Of a DNA stretch of 64,000 bases, positions 58,511-64,000 are shown one piece after another. The position numbers and the translations under genes were made by a program. Origin of the DNA: Lachnospiraceae bacterium. Lineage in GTDB: Bacteria; Bacillota; Clostridia; Lachnospirales; Lachnospiraceae. The stretch covers positions 248,001-312,000 of the forward strand of contig CAJTCV010000001.1 in the NCBI GenBank assembly GCA_910574805.1. Reading direction: 5' to 3'. Within the stretch, counting starts at the first letter, position 1. Each line of letters begins with the position of its first letter. The notes under the pieces are model-generated. The model did no database searches and was not told the origin of the DNA. It saw only the letters and a list, made by a program, of their open reading frames with translations.

Positions 58511-60217
58511 TTATGCCAGCTCGTCTACCAGCTTCTTCAATGCATCAAGCGCCTCATCCGGAAGCTTGTCGTAACCGCCCTTTGCAGTCGCGAATTTCGC
58601 TACCGCATCCACACGATTCTGCATTGCATTCTTCAGAGCTGCCACATAATCCGGATCCTGAAGATTCGGTGTGAAGTCTCCGGTCTTGCCGGACCAGTCA
58701 GTCATGATCTCGATATCCTCAAACGGCCCCCATTTCTCAAAGGTCGCCCTCTTCTCCACGATGGTCTCCAGGATACCCAGCGTGTCGGCCGGTTTTACCT
58801 TCTTGCCCATGAAATCTCCGGTATTTACGATATAGCAGTCCACATTCTTCTCTTCCACAAGTTTTTTGAACTTCTCGTAGTCATGCACCAGCGGATAGGT
58901 ACGGAACGGATTTGCATAGGGCACAATGCGGAGTGCGTTCAGGTCGGTACCTGCTGCCACACGCTCTGCGGTGGAAGTCTTGGTCGCCAGCGTTGCACCC
59001 ATGACAGATGCCAGTGCGGAACCTTTCAGTTTTACCACCGGCGGAATGGTCGGGTCTTTCATGATCCAGAAGATCGCGTTAACCGGCGCATCGATCTTGT
59101 CAACCCGGTTGGGAGACCAGAGCTTGGACTTGATGGCACGGCCGTTGCCGTTCCGTATGTCCTCCGTCACAAGCTGGATCTTGCCGTCCTCATCCATGGT
59201 CGCGGAACAGTTCTGAGCCGTCAGCAGATATTTGTTGTCCGGGCAGCCGGTGGGATAATCTGCAGTCTTGTCAAAATAGGTCGGCTCGATGGCAACAGAG
59301 GAGCAGGTCTCCGTATTGATGATGAACGCATCATCGTGCAATACGGTAATCGGATATTTTCCGCCGTGCTTTGCGTGAGTCAGCGTGGATTTTCCGGAGC
59401 CGGACAGACCGAATACGGATGCCACATATTTGCTTCCGTCCGGCAGCGTGTACTCCTTCTGTCCGCCATGGCAGCTTGCATAACCGTTTCTGTTGGCCAG
59501 CGCCCATGCCATGGTCAGAGTACCCTTCTTGTGCTCGCCGAAATATTTCATACCAAGGATCGCCGCGCAGTTCTGATCCGTATCGAAGTAGCACAGAGTC
59601 AGCGGATCGCTCAGGCAGCTGAAATCAAGGTCCGGACGCTCCACCGGTACCCACTGGGGATCGGAGAAGATGTAAATATCCGGCTCTTTCCCATCGCCGA
59701 TGGGCCTGGATTTCTTATACATTTTTACATATTCATCAGACATGTACTGGAAATTGATCATCCAGTTATAGAGAAGGTTCTCTTCTCCTTCCGGGATCAG
59801 CAGATGGATCTTTGCCATAAACTCCGGGTCCAGGCCTGCGAAACACTCTGCGTGATACATGGTTTTCCAGCGGGTCTCATAAACCGCATCCATGACAATT
59901 TTATCAAGCTTCTCTTCATCTACACCGGGCTCGCCCTTGATCCGGCGTGCTGTTGCATAACGTCCGGTCACTGCACCGTCGTTGAACAGAAGAACCTTTG
60001 CGTCTTTTTCAAGACCAAATTCTTCGCCTTTGTATACGGGCATGTCAGTTACGATGGTTCCGGGAGAATTCTTTGCTAACTCGTACGCTTCCTTCAAAGT
60101 ATTCACTTTTACTACGTTATTGCCGTAGAAAGCAGCCTCGATGATGGAACGGGTTTTAGAGAAACCTGGCTTACCTTTGCCAATTTCACTGAGCGGGTAA
60201 TACGCTTTTGTTGACAT
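58511..60217 (-). CDS. pckA: Phosphoenolpyruvate carboxykinase (ATP)
   Basis: 568 residues. The kinase P-loop is VFGLSGSGKSTLTHAK, with LHDDAFIINTETC and YFDKTADYPTGC metal/substrate regions. It interconverts oxaloacetate and PEP; in fermentative anaerobes it often works in the carboxylating direction. It is slightly longer than E. coli PckA and belongs to a variant found in Clostridia. AGGAGG lies 8 nt before the ATG. Own promoter with an inverted repeat at the transcript start. Confidence 0.93.
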   Translation of the reverse strand: MSTKAYYPLSEIGKGKPGFSKTRSIIEAAFYGNNVVKVNTLKEAYELAKNSPGTIVTDMPVYKGEEFGLEKDAKVLLFNDGAVTGRYATARRIKGEPGVDEEKLDKIVMDAVYETRWKTMYHAECFAGLDPEFMAKIHLLIPEGEENLLYNWMINFQYMSDEYVKMYKKSRPIGDGKEPDIYIFSDPQWVPVERPDLDFSCLSDPLTLCYFDTDQNCAAILGMKYFGEHKKGTLTMAWALANRNGYASCHGGQKEYTLPDGSKYVASVFGLSGSGKSTLTHAKHGGKYPITVLHDDAFIINTETCSSVAIEPTYFDKTADYPTGCPDNKYLLTAQNCSATMDEDGKIQLVTEDIRNGNGRAIKSKLWSPNRVDKIDAPVNAIFWIMKDPTIPPVVKLKGSALASVMGATLATKTSTAERVAAGTDLNALRIVPYANPFRTYPLVHDYEKFKKLVEEKNVDCYIVNTGDFMGKKVKPADTLGILETIVEKRATFEKWGPFEDIEIMTDWSGKTGDFTPNLQDPDYVAALKNAMQNRVDAVAKFATAKGGYDKLPDEALDALKKLVDELA

Positions 60218-60266
60218 AATCGTGTCCTCCTCATTTTATGACCGGGTATAAATACCCCATATAGAT

Positions 60267-60299
60267 AATCTGACAGCCCTTTAAACAGACTGTCAGATT
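60267..60299 (-). promoter_or_regulatory. Perfect inverted repeat at the pckA transcript start
   Basis: AATCTGACAG (60267-60276) and CTGTCAGATT (60290-60299), 13-nt spacer, located 2 bp downstream of the -10 box. It can be a repressor operator or a 5' mRNA stabilising hairpin. Confidence 0.6.
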
Positions 60300-60301
60300 C
60301 C

Positions 60302-60329
60302 ATTATACCTATTGTGAAAAAAAAGTCAA
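60302..60329 (-). promoter_or_regulatory. Promoter of pckA
   Basis: TTGACT (60324-60329), 16-bp spacer, consensus TATAAT (60302-60307). Confidence 0.75.
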
Positions 60330-60330
60330 G

Positions 60331-60681
60331 TTAAAAGTATTTATTCATCGCCTTTCTGACCTCCAGCCCGTACCAGAACAGCACGGCCAGAAATACCGCC
60401 ATCATCAGCCAGAAAAGCGTATTTACTGATACCATGTATGTATTAATCAGCGAAACTATGCTGTACGCTGCCATGACACCTCCCAGTGTCCAGAGTCTGG
60501 GTGACATACAGTTGGCGTATCCCTGCAGATCCCTGCAGGAATCCGGATCCGTATCCCTGAGGATCAGAAACGTACGGATGATCTTCCCTTCCCGTTTCAG
60601 CACCCAGGCGCTGTACATGGCATAGAATCCGAAGCCCAGCACCATCCAGTCCAGCAGATTGAATATTCCGTCAAATCCCAT
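60331..60681 (-). CDS. Small membrane protein, unknown function
   Basis: 116 residues with hydrophobic segments at about 9-26, 64-83 and 87-104, so probably three passes. A short polar part (LRDTDPDSCRDLQGYANCMSPR) lies between. AGGAG lies 6 nt before the ATG, and the gene is 3 bp after thrC, so it is cotranscribed with thrC. No recognised family. Confidence 0.65.
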   Translation of the reverse strand: MGFDGIFNLLDWMVLGFGFYAMYSAWVLKREGKIIRTFLILRDTDPDSCRDLQGYANCMSPRLWTLGGVMAAYSIVSLINTYMVSVNTLFWLMMAVFLAVLFWYGLEVRKAMNKYF

Positions 60682-60684
60682 CCT

Positions 60685-62184
60685 CTACTCCTGTTCTGCG
60701 CCCAGAAATGCAAGGACTGTCTCCTTCATGGCGCTTACCCCGCAGACCGTCTTATGGCGCACCGGCGCCGTACGGATCTCCTGGATCGCTTTTGGAATCC
60801 CCGTCCCGGAAAGCGCCGACAGTTCGTCGACAAGTTCCAGATCCGTCATTCCGGCGCAGCGGTCCTGATCGATGGCTTCCATAACGCTTCTGGTGAATTT
60901 ATAGGGGCTTGCGGTAGAAGCGATCACCGTCTTCGTCCGGTCTCCTGTCTCCGCTGTATACTTCTCATACGCGCAGGCAGCCACTGCCGTATGGGTATCC
61001 ATCACATACCCGGTATCCTCATACACGGAAGCAATGGTCCTGGCCGTCTCTTCCTCTGTGGCATAATATCCCCGGAAATCTTTCAGCCGCTCCTTCATCT
61101 GCGAAGTAATCTCATATCTCCCCTCCGCTGCCAGAGCATCCATAAGTTCCACATCCTTCCCTGCATCCGATCCTGCGATCTGATACAGGAGCCGCTCCAG
61201 ATTGCTGGAGATCAGGATGTCCATGGAAGGCGAGGTAGTCAGGATAAACGGACGGTTCCTGTCATAAGCACCGGTACGGAAGAAATCGTACAGCACCCGG
61301 TTCTCATTGGAGGCGCAGATCAGCTTCGCCACCGGCACTCCCATCTGTTTCGCATAATAAGCAGCGAGGATATTGCCGAAATTCCCCGTAGGTACGACCA
61401 CGTTTATGGGCTCGCCCTCCGACAGCTCCCCATTCTCCAGAAGTCTTGCATACGCATGGACATAATAGACAATCTGGGGCACCAGGCGTCCGATGTTGAT
61501 GGAATTGGCGCTGGAAAACTGAAATCCTGCCCGAGCAAGCTTCTCCTGCAGCTCTTGATCTCCGAAAATCGCCTTGACACCGCTCTGGGCATCGTCAAAG
61601 TTCCCGCGGATCCCCACCACCAGCGTGTTGTCTCCCTTCTGCGTCACCATCTGCTTCTCCTGAATCGGGCTGACGCCGTCTTTGGGGTAGAAGACGATGA
61701 TCCTCGTCCCCGGCACATCTGCAAAGCCGGCCAGCGCCGCCTTCCCTGTATCGCCCGAAGTGGCCGTGAGAATCACGATCTCATTTTTGATCTGGTTCTT
61801 ACCGGCCGCCGCAGTCATCAGATGGGGCAGGATCGAAAGAGCCATATCCTTAAATGCGATGGTGGCGCCGTGAAACAGTTCCAGATAATAAGCGCCCTCC
61901 ACCCTGGAAAGCGGTGCGATAACGTCTGTATCAAATTTCTCATCATAGGCATTTTTAATACAGTTTTTCAGTTCCTCTTCCGTAAAATCCGTGAAAAAAA
62001 GCTTCATCACTTCATATGCGGTCTCCTGATAAGACATCTGTGCAAATGCTCCGAGAGACAGCTCAAGCGCCGGAATCCGCTCCGGTACGAACAGTCCGCC
62101 GTCGCAGGCAAGTCCCTGAAGGATCGCACGGGAAGCACTCACCCCGGACTGCCCGCCTCTTGTACTCTTATATAACAATTCCAT
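60685..62184 (-). CDS. thrC: Threonine synthase
   Basis: 499 residues, PLP fold II. LYKSTRGGQSGVSASRAILQGLACDGGLFVPE is the class start; PLP lysine in LELFHGATIAFKDMALS; VILTATSGDTGKAALAGF and VVPTGNFGNILAAYYAKQMG are the phosphate and PLP motifs. It converts O-phosphohomoserine to threonine. AAAGGA lies 10 nt before the ATG. An extended -10 (TGGTACAAT near 62214-62222) may drive it. Confidence 0.95.
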   Translation of the reverse strand: MELLYKSTRGGQSGVSASRAILQGLACDGGLFVPERIPALELSLGAFAQMSYQETAYEVMKLFFTDFTEEELKNCIKNAYDEKFDTDVIAPLSRVEGAYYLELFHGATIAFKDMALSILPHLMTAAAGKNQIKNEIVILTATSGDTGKAALAGFADVPGTRIIVFYPKDGVSPIQEKQMVTQKGDNTLVVGIRGNFDDAQSGVKAIFGDQELQEKLARAGFQFSSANSINIGRLVPQIVYYVHAYARLLENGELSEGEPINVVVPTGNFGNILAAYYAKQMGVPVAKLICASNENRVLYDFFRTGAYDRNRPFILTTSPSMDILISSNLERLLYQIAGSDAGKDVELMDALAAEGRYEITSQMKERLKDFRGYYATEEETARTIASVYEDTGYVMDTHTAVAACAYEKYTAETGDRTKTVIASTASPYKFTRSVMEAIDQDRCAGMTDLELVDELSALSGTGIPKAIQEIRTAPVRHKTVCGVSAMKETVLAFLGAEQE

Positions 62185-62232
62185 GACAACTCATTCCTTT
62201 ACTTTTTCTCCCGACATTGTACCATACCATAC

Positions 62233-62263
62233 AAAAAAAAGAAAGAGGCTTCCTGCCTCTTTC
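62233..62263 (-). terminator. Terminator of the SleB-like gene
   Basis: GAAAGAGGC (62241-62249) pairs perfectly with GCCTCTTTC (62255-62263), loop of 5, then TTTTTTTT on the minus strand. Confidence 0.92.
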
Positions 62264-62268
62264 TTCTT

Positions 62269-62958
62269 TTACATCGTATAAAAAATATGATTCCCATATT
62301 CCAGCACCCGGTTCAGGGACTGGTCAAACCATCCGCTGCTGCTGTTCACAGCCCGGAAATACAGAGCGCCTGCGGAGGCATCCTCACCGTTCATGGCTCT
62401 CGATACCGCTTCCACGGTATCCTGAGAGATACTGACCCGGTCGATCCTTCCATCCGATATGGGGGAAAACTGTGCTCTGCCGCCGTCTCTTTGATATACC
62501 ACCTGAGACACGGTATTGGGGAAACGGTCGCTCCTCACACGGTTCATGACCACATTGGCCACCAGCAGCCTGCCGGTCTGGTCCTCGCCTCCGGCTTCTG
62601 CCTCTACTATCTTTAGGAGCACCTGATACTCCTGAGCTTCCAGACTAAAGCTGCTTCCTGTGATCTGTGCCGGCACAGACGCAGTCTCAGCAGCCGGTTC
62701 TTCCTCCACCGCAGGCTCTGCGGCTTCCGGCTCTTCCGGCTCCGGCTCTACAGCCGTCTCTTCCGCTGGTATATCTGCTTCGACGTTTCCTTCCCCTGTC
62801 AGAACGTCCTCCTGAAAAGCGGTCTTGAGCTCTTCGGTCAGTGCGTCCTCTGCAGCATACACGGTCATGGACCCGAAGCTGCAGGAGTTCAGGGATGTCA
62901 GGCTTGTCATGAGGACTCCTCCAAGGGCAAGCGCTGCACCCCGGCAGCATCTACGCAT
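62269..62958 (-). CDS. SleB-like cell wall hydrolase
   Basis: 229 residues. Signal sequence (ALALGGVLMTSLTSLNSC) possibly with a lipobox-like Cys, then a Pro/Glu-rich spacer (about 60-100), then a Hydrolase_2/SleB domain: YQVLLKIVEAEAGGEDQTGRLLVANVVMNRVRSDRFPNTVSQVVYQ...GRAQFSPISDGRID. The catalytic Glu (VEAEAGGE) of this lytic transglycosylase fold is present. SleB acts in spore cortex lysis; this member lacks the usual LysM or PG-binding domain, so a vegetative wall role is also possible. AAAGGAG lies 7 nt before the ATG. Confidence 0.87.
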   Translation of the reverse strand: MRRCCRGAALALGGVLMTSLTSLNSCSFGSMTVYAAEDALTEELKTAFQEDVLTGEGNVEADIPAEETAVEPEPEEPEAAEPAVEEEPAAETASVPAQITGSSFSLEAQEYQVLLKIVEAEAGGEDQTGRLLVANVVMNRVRSDRFPNTVSQVVYQRDGGRAQFSPISDGRIDRVSISQDTVEAVSRAMNGEDASAGALYFRAVNSSSGWFDQSLNRVLEYGNHIFYTM

Positions 62959-63032
62959 ACATACTCTCCTTTACTTTTTCATTGTCCGGCAAATCCGCCG
63001 GTTTTCCGGACGGGCATCTTCTGCCCTGCCGG

Positions 63033-63074
63033 TTACAAGTTGGCATTATAGCCCTGGACAACTTGTAATGTCAA
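63033..63074 (-). promoter_or_regulatory. Promoter with flanking inverted repeat upstream of the SleB-like gene
   Basis: TTGACA (63069-63074), 18-bp spacer, TATAAT (63045-63050). A perfect 10-bp inverted repeat, TTACAAGTTG (63033-63042) and CAACTTGTAA (63059-63068), brackets the -10 box with 16 bp between arms. This geometry is typical of a repressor operator. Confidence 0.7.
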
Positions 63075-63122
63075 TATAAATGTTACGATTTTGTTAACTA
63101 TTATGAACAATTTTTTTCATTT

Positions 63123-63194
63123 TTATGACAGAATATGAAAAAAAGAACGCTTTCCACAAAAAATTGTGAAAAACGTTCCCGTTTTCTGTCATAA
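63123..63194 (-). terminator. Terminator of leuA
   Basis: An inner stem (GAACG...CGTTC with a TTTTCACAA / TTGTGGAAA core, about 63145-63178) is followed on the minus strand by TTTTTTTC. A perfect 11-bp outer repeat TTATGACAGAA (63123-63133) / TTCTGTCATAA (63184-63194) surrounds it. Confidence 0.8.
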
Positions 63195-63211
63195 CTTATG
63201 GAGGATTTCTA

Positions 63212-64000
63212 TTACTGTACGGAATGGTTGATCGCCGTCAGCAGCGCATCGATGGAGGCATGGATGATATCCGGATCGATGGCAGCGCCCCAGTGGATCT
63301 TTCCGTCCGGTGTCTGGATCCCCACATAGGCGATGGCGCTGGAGCTGGAGCTTACGGTGAGTGCGTGCTCCTGATAAGTCACCAGCTTATAATCAAATCC
63401 GTATGCTTTTTTCAGAGCGTTGCTCACCGCATTCAGACGACCATTTCCAGTGGCGGTGGTCACCATTTTCTCACCCTCATAAAATGTGGTGATCTCTGTA
63501 GTAATCCCGTTTACCTGTTTGAAATGTACTTCCAGAATCTGATAGGGCGTCTTAATACCGACAAATTTTGCCTCGAATACCTGATAGATTTCTGCCGGCT
63601 GCAGTTCCTTGTTCTGCTCATCAGAGACGGCTTTTGCCGCATAACCCATAGCTTCGCGCATCTTCGGCGGCATGACGATCCCGTAATTTCTCTCCAGAAT
63701 ATAGCCCACGCCGCCCTTGCCGGACTGACTGTTGATCCGGATCACATCCGCGTCATAGCTCCTGCCCACATCCTGAGGATCAATGGGAAGATACGGAACC
63801 GTCCAGTGCTCCGGATGCTTCTCGTCGATCCATTTCATACCCTTGGCGATGGCATCCTGATGAGAACCGGAGAACGCCGCAAATACCAGCGCACCGCTGT
63901 AGGGATTGCGCTCGTTGACCTTCATGCCGGTATACTGTTCATAGCCCTCGCAGATTCCGTTCATGTCCGTAAAATCCAGACCCGGATCCACGCCCTGAGA
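63212..64000 (-). CDS. leuA: 2-Isopropylmalate synthase, C-terminal part (runs off the window)
   Basis: About 263 residues are visible, in frame with the window edge. GVDPGLDFTDMNGICEGYEQYTGMKVNERNPYSGALVFAAFSGSHQDAI is the end of the catalytic TIM barrel and linker of the LeuA2 (yeast-like) type; RINSQSGKGGVGYILERNYGIVMPPKMREA follows, and the rest (EVHFKQVNGITTEITTFYEGEK...SSAIAYVGIQ) is the LeuA dimer/allosteric domain that binds leucine. First committed step of leucine synthesis. Its 5' end and any leader are outside. Confidence 0.93.
   Translation of the reverse strand, partial: SQGVDPGLDFTDMNGICEGYEQYTGMKVNERNPYSGALVFAAFSGSHQDAIAKGMKWIDEKHPEHWTVPYLPIDPQDVGRSYDADVIRINSQSGKGGVGYILERNYGIVMPPKMREAMGYAAKAVSDEQNKELQPAEIYQVFEAKFVGIKTPYQILEVHFKQVNGITTEITTFYEGEKMVTTATGNGRLNAVSNALKKAYGFDYKLVTYQEHALTVSSSSSAIAYVGIQTPDGKIHWGAAIDPDIIHASIDALLTAINHSVQ

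Overview
The window looks like a chromosomal, mostly housekeeping stretch of a fairly GC-rich member of the class Clostridia, most likely a Lachnospiraceae-type anaerobe. Pointers to this are the rubredoxin/flavodiiron oxygen-detoxification pair, the transketolase split into two subunits, ATP-type PEP carboxykinase, meso-DAP dehydrogenase, spore-associated families (SleB-like, CotH-like, SpoIID-like), a T-box leader on pheST, and strong AGGAGG ribosome binding sites with frequent GTG/TTG starts. This placement is an inference; no rRNA is present. I see no CRISPR array, prophage, plasmid function or insertion sequence.

Layout. 1-3.2 kb: polA (cut by the window edge), a small zinc anti-sigma-like protein, thymidine kinase, lysA-like decarboxylase, and tRNA-Leu(CAA), tRNA-Pro(GGG) and tRNA-Ser(CGA). 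3.2-9 kb: small membrane/unknown genes, a NERD/zinc-finger protein, queH, trpS, mgtE and luxS. 9-16 kb: a decayed glycerate kinase, a glyoxalase-fold protein, split transketolase, an aminotransferase with a DUF218 protein, DUF1292, coaX and coaBC. 17-27.6 kb: a CBS/DRTGG pyrophosphatase, rtcB, an Lsa-type ABC-F ATPase with an unusual leader, a class A PBP, two tandem WYL regulators and nudC. 27.8-38.8 kb: DUF885 lipoprotein, then a compact minus-strand cluster (DUF362, hflX, GNAT, map, FliB-like, ddh), an RpiR-type regulator, and the rubredoxin-fprA operon. 38.8-49 kb: a small alarmone synthetase overlapping a nitrilase-family gene, asnA, greA, a 102-bp tandem repeat, a PfkB kinase fused in frame to a coiled-coil protein, an ABC exporter, tyrA-aroA and udk. 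49-64 kb: T-box-pheS-(repeats)-pheT-cotH-queA, a YihY protein, a SpoIID-like protein, a 6S-like RNA, pckA, thrC, sleB and the 3' part of leuA.

Functional threads: amino-acid and cell-wall precursor synthesis (lysA, ddh, tyrA, aroA, thrC, leuA, asnA), CoA synthesis (coaX, coaBC), queuosine (queH, queA), translation (trpS, pheST, tRNAs, map, hflX), stringent signalling, and sporulation or wall remodelling.

The most unusual items are non-coding: (1) a structured repeat family found at two loci (42.2 and 54.2 kb), sharing terminal sequences but with different hairpin cores and always antisense to the flanking genes; (2) the ABC-F leader with two mutually exclusive stems and a coupled upstream ORF; (3) several perfect inverted repeats overlapping good promoters (sleB, tyrA, pckA and the secreted coiled-coil gene). 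Among genes, the PfkB fusion that keeps an internal Shine-Dalgarno and start, and the second WYL gene with no ordinary start codon, deserve checking. No complete new defence or mobile system is visible.
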